Made by a program: the position numbers and the translations under genes | From: Mytilus edulis | Lineage: Eukaryota > Mollusca > Bivalvia > Mytilida > Mytilidae | Direction of reading: 5' to 3' | Length of the DNA stretch: 64,000 nucleotides | Assembly: GCF_963676685.1 (NCBI RefSeq) | Contig: NC_092349.1 | Coordinates: forward strand, 34,764,293-34,828,292 | Shown: positions 43,641 through 54,400 of the stretch, piece by piece | Layout of the letters: each line of letters begins with the position of its first letter | How positions within the stretch are numbered: the first letter of the stretch is position 1 | Notes under the pieces: generated by a model | Database searches by the model: none | Told to the model about the DNA's origin: nothing | What the model saw: the letters and a program-made list of their open reading frames with translations, nothing else

Positions 43641-43914
43641 TATTGTAAAAGGACTTTGAACGAAATAAAATTCTTATAAGTCAGGATCTTGAAAGATATT
43701 TCAATTTGCCCACCCTTGTACTTTGTTATTCATCCTAGATAAAGTAATTTTTAAATCTCTCGTTTAAAGTCGACCTCATATTAAATTCCTCATATCAACA
43801 AATAATAACAGCAAAGTATTTCTTTGTTCGGTTTTATAGAACTTAAATATTACGGAGCTTTGTTGCATTTCGTAAACCTTTTTCTTATTTTTCTAGGGAT
43901 TGCATGTAAAAGAC

Positions 43915-44940
43915 ATGGCTACAAGTCAAGAATATATTTGTGATATCTGCATGTCCCAACATATAACTCAAACTGCCATAGTACGCTGTCCTGAATGTGA
44001 AGAGAATTTTTGTGAAAAGTGTAAAATTTTCCATGAGTTTGCAAAAGCAACTAAAAAACATGAAATTATTTTGATAGAAAATGTTCTAAAACTCTCTAAG
44101 TTTGTCCAGGATATTAAAATAAACTGTCCAGAACACGATGAAAGATTTGTATTTTATTGTGACGAACACGAAAAACCATGTTGTGCATATTGTTTTCACA
44201 ACGCGCATACTAAATGTCGTAGTTCAACCCCACTCCATACACTTACAAAGAATGCAAAGGAGTCATCATCGCTTGTGGATCTCGAGACAACGTTATCAGA
44301 TTTATTGAAAAATTTAACAAACATAATTGAAAATCGTTCGGAAAATCTTCAAGATCTTGTAGACCAAAAAAAGAGATTTGAAATGAAAATAAAGACTTCA
44401 AAAGAAGCCTTCAACACATATTTGGATGAGCTAGAAGCAGATCTTTTGGACAAGTTACAGAAAACATTTATTGAAAAAGAACTCCAGATACAAAATGTAT
44501 TAAAAGACATTGAACGGCGGAAATCCAGTATTTGTGAAATGCAAGATAATGTTACCATTGTTAAAAGTGTTGCTTCTCCATTTCAAACTTTCATGGCCTT
44601 GCGTGAATTAACACATTTAGCAAACACTGCTGAAACAGATCTGCAGCGTTTGTTTGACAGCGGTTCGTTTAATTGGATTGAAATTTTGGGTACACCAGCG
44701 GATATCCAATCATTAAAAGACAATTTTAAATCGTTCGGGAAAATCGACTTTAGGTTTAACCCTTCTAAAATAACGTTGAATGTACGAAAGTCTCGGGAAG
44801 CACAACTTCAAGGGTGCAAAGGAATTGTTCAAAGTAAAGTAAGAGTGTCCTTTAAAATTAACAGTATTCATGGTTTGAGGCATATATATCAGAAAAAAAA
44901 TCTTAGGAGAACATACCTTGCTAAACATACTAAAAATTAA
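43915..44940 (+). CDS. TRIM-like protein: two B-boxes and coiled coil, no RING (341 aa)
   Basis: I start at ATG 43915 (MATSQEYICD). An acceptor-like TTTTTCTAG lies 20 bases upstream, so an untranslated leader exon is likely. Zinc ligands: B-box 1 C9, C12, C25, C28, C33, C36, H40, H49; B-box 2 C71, H74, C82, H85, C90, C93, H95/H98. A long hydrophilic helix (about 115-245, LVDLETTLSDLLKNL to RRKSSICEMQDN) is a coiled coil, as in TRIM proteins. The C-terminus (FNPSKITLNV to LAKHTKN) does not form the NHL or WD propeller usual in bivalve relatives. No RING precedes the B-boxes, so it is unlikely to be an E3 ligase itself and may scaffold or regulate others. Such single-exon genes are greatly expanded in bivalves and often linked to innate immunity. 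Confidence 0.85.
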   Translation: MATSQEYICDICMSQHITQTAIVRCPECEENFCEKCKIFHEFAKATKKHEIILIENVLKLSKFVQDIKINCPEHDERFVFYCDEHEKPCCAYCFHNAHTKCRSSTPLHTLTKNAKESSSLVDLETTLSDLLKNLTNIIENRSENLQDLVDQKKRFEMKIKTSKEAFNTYLDELEADLLDKLQKTFIEKELQIQNVLKDIERRKSSICEMQDNVTIVKSVASPFQTFMALRELTHLANTAETDLQRLFDSGSFNWIEILGTPADIQSLKDNFKSFGKIDFRFNPSKITLNVRKSREAQLQGCKGIVQSKVRVSFKINSIHGLRHIYQKKNLRRTYLAKHTKN

Positions 44941-45737
44941 CTATGTAGTGATTGGAAAGAGGTGCTTTGAAAAACAAATGAACATCATGCCAAGAAATTG
45001 TTTTGTACTCATTGCATGTATTGATAATCATTATGTATATCGTCGAAAAATGTATATATGCTTTTTGTTAATTTTGTTAATTGATTTACTTAGAACTTTG
45101 TACATTATTCAATGTTTGTGTAAATTATCTGTGAAATGCGCTTCGTTCTTTTAAACCTTTCAGGGAATGCATTATATGCATGAACAACAAACATCTCTTC
45201 TGATTTTTAATCTTGATAGATGTCAATGGATTTAATAAATCTGAAAAATCGAACTGTATGTCATCTCAATGCGTGTATTGAAGAAAGATCAAAAATGATA
45301 AGTTGAAATGAAATACTCAAAAGAGGAAGATTGAACAAAAAAATAAGTGTATATATATATATATATATATATATTGTAATTACTGAAGTTAGTGACACTT
45401 ACATAGATGAAAAGATTGAAAACCATTATAATAATTCATAACTTCATTGTAGACCATGTCATAAAAAATTTGAAACTACATAAAAAAGATAGCTTGGTTC
45501 ACTCTAAATATCTGACATTACAACAGACTACACCAATCACCAACACAAGACTTCTCCGCCAAAAAAACAACGAAAAACACGTGTTCCAGACAATCGATTA
45601 TGATTAAGAAAGAATGGAGTACGGCATTGCATACATTACTGAATGAAAAATTATATTGATAATTTGGAAATAAATATAAAATACCAAAACTATTATTCCA
45701 GACAAAAAGCACATTCAGCCAACTTGATTACTGAAAA
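44941..45737. other. 3' flank of the TRIM-like gene; (TA)n tract
   Basis: An AATAAA lies near 45235, about 295 bases after the stop, a plausible poly(A) signal. A (TA)n microsatellite of about 12 units occupies 45350-45374. No second gene is seen. Confidence 0.55.
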
Positions 45738-45925
45738 CAAGTAAAATCACCAAAAAAATGAAGTCCGAGGAAAATTCAAAACGGAAAGTCCATTATCAAA
45801 TGGCAAAATCAAAAGGTCAAACACACCAAACGAACTGATAACAATCGTCATAGTCCTGGCTTGGAACATGCATTTTCTTATGTAGAAAATGGTGGATTGA
45901 ACCTGGTTTTATAGCTAGCTAAATA
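45738..45925 (+). mobile_element. AGTAAAATCAC-family short element
   Basis: It begins AGTAAAATCACCAAAAAAAT and continues with CGGAAAGTCCATTATCAAAT and GAACCTGGTTTTATAGCTAG. It is the fifth copy in the window. Confidence 0.75.
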
Positions 45926-45944
45926 TATAGTAAATTTCATAATC

Positions 45945-46220
45945 ATAATGAATAAAGACTGATCAGGGACGATCGAATCAAAAAAAGTTTAAAAGCCTTA
46001 TATATAATGCTCGAAGTTAAAGAGCATTGAGGACCAAAAAATCCTAAACGTTTTGTCAAATGAAGCAGAGGTTGTGTATTCCTGATGTAGAAATGCCTGA
46101 GTATTTCAAAAATGTAAAGTTTCTCGCTGCATTGAAGACCCGTTGGTGACCCTCGGCTGTTGTCTGCTCTATGGTCGGGTTGTTGTTTTTTTGACATATT
46201 CCCCATTTTTATTCTCAATT
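45945..46220 (-). repeat. Decayed hammerhead repeat joined to another repeat
   Basis: 45945-46110 has CTTTGACAA-type words, GTCCTCAATGCTCTTTAAC and a truncated ribozyme half reading CTGATCA instead of CTGATGA; the GAAA half is missing. 46120-46220 matches the GAGACAACAACCCGACC-type repeat seen at 11020-11130, inverted. Confidence 0.6.
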
Positions 46221-46250
46221 TTATTTGTAAAAAGTTTATTATAATTATGA

Positions 46251-47217
46251 ACACTAGAACATACCCGCGAAATCGCGGGAATTTAGAACCTGCTTAAAAG
46301 TATGTTATCTGTTGTAGGATGATTTTTTTGTAAAAGAAGGAAAGGTATCAAAAGTATCTTAAACATGAACTGGTATCAATATAACGTTTTGAATTTGTCT
46401 TCACTTAAGTTTTGTCATGAACTTCATTGTGTAAAAATGTGTCGTTAAATCTTAAATAAAACATGATAATATAGGCTATTGTGATAAAACTGTATATAAT
46501 TCAATAGTGTGATCGTTTTTGCTTTTTTATATATAGTTATATATAAGTTCACCTAAAAATCAAAATAATTTTTTTTATTCATTTTCATAGGGCCTGTGTC
46601 GTTAAATCTTAAATAAAACATGATAATATAGGCTATGCCTGTGTCGTTATTTACGTGACGATAAGTGAATGACAAAAAAGATTGTGTTTATTTTCACACG
46701 GCCTGGGTAGTTGCTTACACTTGGGACAACATATAACGATTCAGTCAATGTGAAAATGGCTTGCATGAATCTTAAATAAAACATGATAATATAGGCTATG
46801 CATGTGTCGTTATTTACGTGACGATAAGTGAATGACAAAAATGATTGTGTTTATTTTCACACGGCCTGGGTCGTTGCTTACACTTGGGACAACATTCTTA
46901 TATAACGATTCAGGCAATGAATCTTAAATAAAACATGATAATATAGGGTATGTAATGTAAATTTACCAAACTTCTGGAAATATAAACGGAAGAGGAAGTT
47001 GTCTATGAATAAAAGCCGGGTGATGACGGACACATATCCGGACTTCTTTTTTTCCGTTTTTCTCCCAAAATAAATGAAACTGAATAATCATAAGAATGGA
47101 TGACAAATGCGACTATGCATGGTACCTATAGGACATACAGTCACAATGATCAATTTATTGTGGAAGGAGAAGAAGCGACACCAAAAATGAGGTCTTCTCG
47201 TTTAATAGTATAGATAT
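46251..47217 (+). mobile_element. CTTCTCGTTTAATAGTATAG element with about 160-bp tandem array
   Basis: The left end carries a hairpin, CCCGCGA-AA-TCGCGGG (46266-46281 overall). Four copies of a 28-bp word beginning AATCTTAAATAAAACATGAT start at 46448, 46605, 46768 and 46920 (spacings 157, 163, 152). The middle units also share TTACGTGACGATAAGTGAAT and CACACGGCCTGGG. The right end GGTCTTCTCGTTTAATAGTA closes near 47214. A 3' fragment of the same family is at 42225-42452. It is non-coding. Confidence 0.75.
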
Positions 47218-47357
47218 CAATAATTCACGTCAGCATAGTAGTGCTGACTACTGGACTGGTGATACCCTCGGAGAATAAAAAACTCCATCAGAAGTGGCAT
47301 CGACCCAGTGGTGTTAAGGAAACTCATCATAGATACCAGGACTGTAATTTTGTATTT

Positions 47358-47402
47358 GCACCAGACGCGCGTTTGGTCTATAAAAAAAATAATCAGTGAC
47401 AC
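47358..47402 (-). ncRNA. Hammerhead ribozyme, dead at G8 and G12
   Basis: On the minus strand the core reads CTGATTA (G8 changed to T) and CAAA in place of GAAA (G12 changed to C). The stem II 5' strand is replaced by a T-run. Stem III and the GUC triplet are intact, and stem I is partly paired (TGTGTCA with TGGTGCA, using wobble). Both catalytic guanines are lost. Confidence 0.8.
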
Positions 47403-47726
47403 AAGAATAAAAAAAAAGTGAACAAGGCAAAATAATATAGGAAGTTGAAGAGCATTGCGGACCCCAATTTTTTTTTTAAATTTTGCCAAATACAGCTAAG
47501 GTAATATATTCCTGAGGTAGACAAACCTAAATATTTCAAAAATGTAAACTTTTGTGAATAGTTAATTCATAATTATGACCCTATCAATAATAATTCATGT
47601 CAACACAGAAGTGCTGACTTCTGGTCTGGTGATACCCTCAGGGATTAAACACTCAACCAGCAGTGGCATCGACCTAGTGGTTGTAAATAAATACATCATA
47701 GATACCAGAAGTGAAATTTTGTGTTT

Positions 47727-47770
47727 GCACCAAACGCGCGTTTCGTCTACAAAATACTCATCAGTGACGC
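47727..47770 (-). ncRNA. Hammerhead ribozyme with GUU triplet
   Basis: CTGATGA and GAAA are intact. Stem I is GCGTCA with TGGTGC, fully paired with two G-U wobbles. Stem II reads GTAT/AGAC with one A-G mismatch. The triplet before the cut is GUU, allowed but slower than GUC. Probably weakly active. Confidence 0.8.
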
Positions 47771-47875
47771 CCGAATCAAATAAGGTTTAAAAAGGCTAAA
47801 TATTGTACGAATATTGAGCATGTTGAGGACCAAAAAGTCCTAAAAGTGTTGCCAAAAACAGCTAATGTAATGTTT

Positions 47876-48375
47876 TTTTTTCAAAAAAAGAAGGACAGAG
47901 AAAAGGTATCACACAAAAGGACCTATCATGAGGTCTGAAATGTTACATTAGAATTTAAAATGATTCTTTGGCTTTGGCTTTTTTTCCTTTTTGGTTTATA
48001 AGCACTTTATTTTTTATAAGTTTGGTCTCGAGAATCACTTAATTATTTTTTGTCGAAATCACCTCTGGCGCAGAAATTTATACCGTTAAAGGAGGGAGCA
48101 TTGCCTGCCAAATTCATATTCATCAATTCGAATCTCACATTTTATTTATAAACATACTAAACTTTCTCAATTACGAAAAAGTTGGTCCTATAAAAAAAAA
48201 GTGTCCTGTATTACATGTTCAAATAGGGAGCAAACCGAGAAAAAAATCATATAGCTTGTGCCACCAATTTTGGGAGGTAAGCGGCGATTGTATAATATTG
48301 TGACACGTGTTTACTTCTTATCAACCCTATTAGAGACATACAAAACTTTAAGCATATTGTTTTTCTTTATTCAAA

Positions 48376-48419
<44 letters not shown>

Positions 48420-48761
48420 TATGATAACAAGACGAAATTTATTTTTCATAACCTTTCATTCACTAGTTCATTCTTTTTATACATTTATAGGACTATTGAA
48501 TACATATACATATCAAATTCATATATTTTGGAGCAAAAGTATGATTTTTTAAGGGGGTATTTTAGGAGGGGGTGGGAATGGGACATCCTGCATTTTCACA
48601 AAATAAAGAATCAAGCCTGTTTATTCATGTTATTTGCAATTTATTAATACAATTCCCCTTTTCCCGTTCTTTCCCAAAATAAAAATTCAATGTAAGCTTG
48701 CTTTACTGAAAAATAATTTTCATACATTACTTACTTGCAAAGTTGCGTTTTAAAAAGTCCC
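47876..48761. other. No gene; (AT)n microsatellite
   Basis: An (AT)n tract of about 18 units lies at 48379-48415. The rest is AT-rich with no recognised feature. Confidence 0.6.
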
Positions 48762-49785
48762 AAGCAGGCATCGGGTAACGCAAATTTGCAATTGTAATTC
48801 ATTCTCCCCCCCCCCCCCCCCCCCCCCCAAGTAATTGCATGTAATGTGTATAATGCAGCAATTTTTGCAATACATGTAATTGAAATTTAATACATCGCTT
48901 TAGCAAACAGTTGTGTAATTTCAGGCTTTCAATTGCATTACTTGGCATTATTTTTTTACATTCTATACATCTTTTACATATTGTTATGGATTTAATAAAG
49001 CAGAAATAGATTTCTTGACTAACTAAGAACATGATCATTTGAATTTTTATTTTCTATTTTCTATTTATTTTTCATCCTTTTCATAAATCACTGATGAAAT
49101 GACCAAATGACAACTCTATAAGTGAATAATACAACACTATATCAGATGGATTTCTTTTTTTTCCTTCTTACTTCATTTGATTTTATACATTTTCCTGGAT
49201 AAAAATCTGGAAAAGCTTTACTGTATTCCATTGTTTTCAAAAGATCAAAGAATACATTGTCATGATTAAAAATAGACAATTACACATTGTTGTAAAACAC
49301 TAATTTGTTTGTTTTACAATCAAATGTTCACCAGTGTATCAATTGGACAATAATTAAGCTCTATGTTTATTATATAATTAGGAAGGAAATTCTCTGTAAT
49401 TATTTTGAATAAAATCAGAAATATTAAAAAGTATATTTATAAAAGTATATATTTATGTAAAGTTAGCATAGGTTAGAAAAATTAAAAATGTAATTGCCAT
49501 ATGGAAAAGACATTTTACATGAATACTGAATCAATACATGGAACAGTTAATGAATATACTACAATCTTTTGTGGCATCATGTTGTTTTTTTTAAATGTTT
49601 AGATTTTTCTTTTCACTTAATTTACAAATGTAATGTGTAATTCAATGCATTATTTTGTAAATTTTATTGTAATATAATGCATTACTTTGATAAATGAATG
49701 TAATTGTAATTTAATGCATGATTTTGTCAAAGTAATTGTAATATAATGCATTACATTGCAATGTAATTCGACCCATGCCTGGTCT
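48762..49785. mobile_element. Foldback-like element rich in GTAATGCATTA words, with a C23 run
   Basis: The left end AGGCATCGGGTAACGCAAAT and the right end ACCCATGCCTGGTC are inverted relatives. Both flanks carry many variants of AATGTAATGCATTAC, so each can pair with the other. A run of 23 C lies at 48806-48828. No coding sequence; the open frame across the C run is an artefact. Confidence 0.5.
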
Positions 49786-50024
49786 TAAGTATGTACGACA
49801 TTCATCTTTTACTTGCATGGTTCTTTTTTTACAAAATTGTAAGTTTTTTTATTTACTTGGGAAAAAAACTCTCGGCTGAATGGAAGTGAAAAAAAAGATT
49901 TTTTCAACTGTAGCTTACATTAAAAATGACCATTCATATTACCAATTTGTTCAATTTTACTACTTCTTCTAAATGGAAATGTACTTCTCCTTTCTTGAGA
50001 CGTCCTCCAAGTCAGACACAAACC
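49786..50024. other. No supported feature
   Basis: Short AT-rich spacer between two foldback elements. Confidence 0.4.
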
Positions 50025-50179
50025 AAAGGTAACAAAAAGAGGTTGGGAACAACCTGCCGGATAGTTCTTCTGCACTTGTAGTCAGTTGAGGGTCTTTGGA
50101 TATCGCCTTAAACCTTCAGTATTCGTGCAGAAAAACTATCCGGCAACGGTTGTTACCGGCCTGGTTCTTTGTTACCTTT
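50025..50179. repeat. Foldback palindrome, 155 bp
   Basis: AAAGGTAACAAA at the left pairs with TTTGTTACCTTT at the right. Inside, AACAACCTGCCGGATAGTTC and TTCTGCAC pair with GTGCAGAA and AACTATCCGGCAACGGTTGT. The loop is about 55 bases. Confidence 0.8.
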
Positions 50180-50689
50180 TATTGTATCTAATACTTACCT
50201 GCATTTAAATAACTTTTTCTAGTAAATATTGAACATGATTTTATGCTTTAAATATATGCATGAAGGTCATCAGCTTTAGATTCACGTACAACAAAAAATG
50301 TTTTTGGTTAGACCAGATTTGGTTGGTGCATTTGTCAAATAAATGTACAATGTAGCAATTTATTAGAAGAATGTTGGGATCAATGACCACAAAATTGTTT
50401 TGGACATGGACAAGGCGCCATACTTTAAAAAAAACAAAGGACTAATATGAGCTCACCTTTCAAAGGTTTACTGTTGGCCTAAACCTTTCGTATTGCAAAT
50501 TTTATGACAACCTGTAGGCCATTGTGCTCGTACCTGGTAAAGTACATTATATTTATATAATTTAATTATTAATGCTGATAATGTCACGAAACTTTTTATT
50601 TGACATCAACATCAAAAGAAGTGTTTTTATCGGTTTAAGAAGAATATAAATACCTTTCTCTTCAAAGATTTTTTTTCTCTCCCGTGAAC
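50180..50689. other. No supported feature
   Basis: AT-rich sequence; no frame, repeat or RNA recognised. Confidence 0.4.
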
Positions 50690-51430
50690 GACGTAAAAAA
50701 TACTCTGATATGACGTTTCCGACGACGAATTAAAAAATGTATTAGTTTGTGTGAGGAATGACTTATAGTTGACCGATGGTTTTTTGGTATGTAGAAATTT
50801 GGCATCGACACATCTCATTTTGATGTAGATTATTTAGCGCCGCCTCGATCCTCAGTTAAGGTCTATTGACTCTGAACTTTTTGCCTACTTGTAGTTTTAT
50901 GTTTTAATTCATGGTTACGTCATTTTTAGTGAAACCATTGGTGGAAGGTCAATACTTTTTGGTTAACAGATGTGTTAGCATGCATTATCCAATCTTATTA
51001 CTATGAAAATTATTTTGTTTTGCCCTTTCAGTCATAGTCTATAAACTTTGAACGTTTGTTTCTTTTACATGTTTTACATGTTTAATTTTGTGTAAATCTC
51101 ATTTCCATAGAAATTATTAGACCCCGTCTCCGCGCTTCATCATGGTCTTTTGACTTTGAATGTTTTGCATAATTAAAGCTTAATTGTAATTAGATCAGAT
51201 GAAGATATACCACCGATGTTAAGTCAATGATATTTATATACAGATGTTTTGCCATTTGTAAGTCTCGTTTCAAATGGGTTTACATGTATATGACCCAACT
51301 CTATATATATATATGGTTCATTGAATGATTGACATAGTTAAAAGGTTTAAATGTTGTTATTTTAATTTAAATATTTGCATTATATCAAAAACCCACACGG
51401 GAAACATTTCTCTGTGTCAACAGTTTGAAG
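50690..51430 (+). repeat. CGAGAC-family repeat, diverged copy with right end
   Basis: Units have GGTCTATTGACTCTGAA (50860), AGTCTATAAACTTTGAACG (51036) and GGTCTTTTGACTTTGAATG (51144), with CCATTGGTGGAAGGTCAATA between them. The right end reads CACGGGAAACATTTCTCTGT, a diverged form of the GGCGAGACAT terminus. Non-coding. Confidence 0.65.
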
Positions 51431-51921
51431 ATAATAATGTAAAGAATAATGCGCGATTAAAAAATAGTTTGAAATGAAATAATGAATACATCCCGTTTAA
51501 CCTTGCTATGACTTGTTTATTGATTTTGATTTATTGAATTTATAGTTTACTTATCTTTATTGTTTTATTTTTTGCGGAAAACTGGCAACTTTGAGACCTA
51601 ACTATAGGTTGCGCAAATACTATTTAAAAAAAACAATATCGTAGACAAAAAGAAAGACATATAAGCAACAAACAGCCATGAAAGCTATGCACATCAGACT
51701 GAAGATTAATTATGAAAAGTTGCAGTAGTAACTATGGGTAATACAATATATCTATACTCATACCTTATCTCCATATGTCTTAATTTATTGACTATGGAAA
51801 ATTCATCGAAGCAATTTATTACAGTTATTAAAAATGAAAAATATGTCATGAATTTACCTTATAACACGGTTGGATAAGTTTATGTGTTTACGTAAAGATA
51901 CAACCTTGCATACACTTTATT
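51431..51921. other. No supported feature
   Basis: AT-rich flank of the large inverted-repeat element. Confidence 0.35.
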
Positions 51922-52599
51922 CACAGTGTGGGAACGGAACTGTACGGTTTTCTAATAATTTGGTCATTCGGGAGACTGTCAAGCGGTGCTCCGACATTTG
52001 CAAAATAACAAGTTGCTTGATGGAAACTTTGACGAACTCTTATGTTCCTATATAACGTTTCTGCTTCAAGTTTTGATAGCTAAAACATTCTTTATGTAAA
52101 TATGAACCAATAAAATAATAAGAAAGATATATGCATCCAAACGTTTTCCTTAGAATGGTGGAGCTCCGTGTAAAACGATCAAAAATGTCAAATAAACATC
52201 GAAAAATCAAAGTTTGCTACCTGAATTTTCACATGTACCTTTTCTGATATATAGTCTTATCTGTCTGAAAGTTTCAAAGTCATTGTCCCCGTAGAAATCT
52301 AAATATATTGATTTTCTCCATGTCGGCTATTTTTATTGACTGTACAATCGCTTGCAAGTTTACTGTAATATCACTCAGAGCCTTCCTGTACAATCGCTTG
52401 GAGCTTTCCTGTAGAATTGCTTGGCCAAATTTATTAAATACATTGTATATGCATTGCATTGGTTGTTTCTTGCTGTCCTATTAAATTCATCTATGGTATT
52501 TGAAGTGAAAATAAGCATAAAACCGGTCATTTTGACTATTAAGATTCTATCAAGGAACCCTTTAAAGGTGACTATATCAGAGACAAAAACAAAATGTGT

Positions 52600-52840
52600 A
52601 CAATAGATATACAAATGAAAGTGTGGTATGATTGCCAAAGAGACAACTCTCCACAAGAGACCAAAATGACACAGAAATTACCAACTATAAGTCACCGTAC
52701 GGTCGTCAACAATGAACAAAGCCCATACCGCATAGTCAGCTATAAAATGCCCCGAAACAACAATGTAAAACGAGAAAACTAACGGCTTATTTATGTACAA
52801 AAAATTAACGAAAACAAATATGTAACACATTAACACAAAA
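52600..52840 (+). repeat. GATGTGG-family repeat copy
   Basis: It reads GTGTGGTATGATTGCCAAAG, then AGACAACTCTCCACAAGAGA, AAGTCACCGTACGGTCGTCA and CATACCGCATAGTCAGCTAT. It is the best-conserved short copy in the window. Confidence 0.8.
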
Positions 52841-53319
52841 CCACTGGATAAATATACAGAGCAAAACGAAAAGGACAGTACAAAATATGTTAAGAATCCA
52901 ATCTAAAAAAAAATGAAAATAATCCTGTTACAAAATAAATATTTATATATACCGAAAAGGTGACTAGATTCTCCTGAAGGGTAATTAGCATATTTTGAAT
53001 TTTATTTAATATATTATTTACCAGCAATTTAAAAAATAATAATAAATACATATTTAAACAATACAACAAAATATCTTTTATCACAGGATCGGGATATTGT
53101 AACTTGATATGTACCATAGTTTGTCTGATTTTCCATTGAAAAAGTGTTAGGGTATCGACACATAAACCACAGTTCCATATCGACCCTCTAATTGGTTTAC
53201 CAGAAGATTGAAAATGGTCATGTGGTGTATGTTAGATACCTCACACTTTTAGCCAGAAACTACAATGTAACACATTTTCTTTCCTGTGATATCAGTTGTT
53301 AACTTTGACACATGTAATT

Positions 53320-53550
53320 TACCAAATAAAAAAGTGATTGGCTATGTGTAGATACACCATAGGATGAACTAATTTTCACGAGAAAGCTTTGTTAAACTTT
53401 TTACTTGTTTGGCTTAATAAATATTTTGATATGAGCGTCACTGATGAGTCTTATGTAGACGAAACGCGCGTCTGACGTACTAAATTATAATCCTGGTACC
53501 TTTGATAACTATGGTGTATCTACACATACCCAACACTTTTTAATTTGGTA
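53320..53550. repeat. Inverted 42-bp arms around a hammerhead repeat
   Basis: The left arm 53320-53362 contains ATGTGTAGATACACCATAG and the right arm 53509-53550 its complement; arms differ at about five positions. The 146-bp spacer is a short-subfamily hammerhead repeat, so the repeat either inserted into a palindrome or mobilised flanking sequence. Confidence 0.75.
53435..53478 (+). ncRNA. Hammerhead ribozyme, intact core
   Basis: Stem I GCGTCA (53435-53440) pairs with TGACGT (53473-53478) at all six positions, the last a G-U. Core CTGATGA is 53441-53447. Stem II GTCT/AGAC has a TATGT loop (53448-53460). GAAA is 53461-53464, and stem III closes A-U and C-G around GCGC. The triplet GUC ends at 53472, so cleavage is predicted between 53472 and 53473. 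All conserved core bases, including catalytic G8 and G12, are present. The stem III of two pairs is minimal, as in known Schistosoma and Penelope hammerheads, which often act as dimers. Confidence 0.9.
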
Positions 53551-53869
53551 ACTATAACAAGGAATTCGAATGTGGAATGGTGGTAGCTAACCACTTTTCC
53601 AAGAAAAGACACGTATATGTCAATAAACATGATATTAAAATAAGAAGATGTGGTATAATTTTTATCAAGGATGGGAGAGAACTTGTTATCTGAAAGACAG
53701 AGAAAACACAAAATCCTTCAACATGATTTTTTTTTATCAATGTCACGATTCAGCAACTTTTCAATATTCCCCACTATAGCATCCGACAAACGAACGAAAC
53801 AGTTGTTTTTTTGTTTTTTTTGTAAGAACAACATTTCTACCAAACCACATTTATATCTTCAATATAAAA

Positions 53870-54400
53870 ATAAGGAGATGTGATATGATTGTTAAAGTTC
53901 AAAAAATAAATAGATTTAAGCAATTATTATAGTCGGCTATAAAAGGTCCCGACATGAAAAATAAGAATCAATGCCTTTCGAATTTAACTGACGGCCTAAT
54001 TCATAATAAAACAGTTTACGAAAAGTAATTATATATGACAGACATCAACCAACAACAACCACTGAACTACGTGCTCTTGACTTGAAACAGGTACATAAAG
54101 AATTTGGCAGGGTTAAAAATGTCTGTGTGCGCTCATTTCTCCCCAAAACTAGCACAGCACAAGACCAAACTATAAAAAATCAGATGAATGATCGGATCAT
54201 CATACTATTATTGACGATATCAGACCTGGTGCGGATCCTGCCTTTCTGCAAAAGGGGATCCAAACCACGGAACACACTGAAACGTCCACAAAATAAAAAA
54301 ATAATCGAAAAAAAAATGGGGTTTCAACCACCAAAACTCCCTCTCCCCGCATACCGGATCCGCTAATGCAGGCTGCATCCATTCAAATAAAAGCTACAAA
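53870..54400 (+). repeat. GATGTGG-family repeat, diverged long copy
   Basis: AAGGAGATGTGATATGATTG opens it; GTCGGCTATAAAAGGTCCCG, ATATATGACAGACATCAACC and CTCTTGACTTGAAACAGGTA follow. The 94-codon frame inside it is not a gene. Confidence 0.65.

Larger units (their letters stand above)
47217..47875 (-). mobile_element. Head-to-tail dimer of the hammerhead repeat (retrozyme-like)
   Basis: Two units in the same orientation adjoin. Each carries ATAATTCA(C/T)GTCA, GTGCTGACT, GGTGATACCCTC, the inverted hammerhead, GTTGAGGACC or a variant, and ACAGCTAA(G/T)GTAAT. The first also includes CTATTCCTGA-type sequence, and TAATTCATAATTATGACC joins it to the second. Ribozymes lie at 47358-47402 and 47727-47770, and the predicted cut sites are 369 bp apart. 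A transcript through both would contain one complete monomer between two hammerheads, the arrangement of retrozymes and viroid-like satellite transcripts. No coding sequence is present. Confidence 0.8.

Noticed and set aside
48799-49038. A frame ending in a poly-glycine run
   Set aside because: The glycines come from the C23 homopolymer; the rest is AT-rich repeat.
49085-49115. CTGATGA near 49092 as another hammerhead
   Set aside because: No stem II, no GAAA and no NUH site follow at the right spacing; a chance heptamer.
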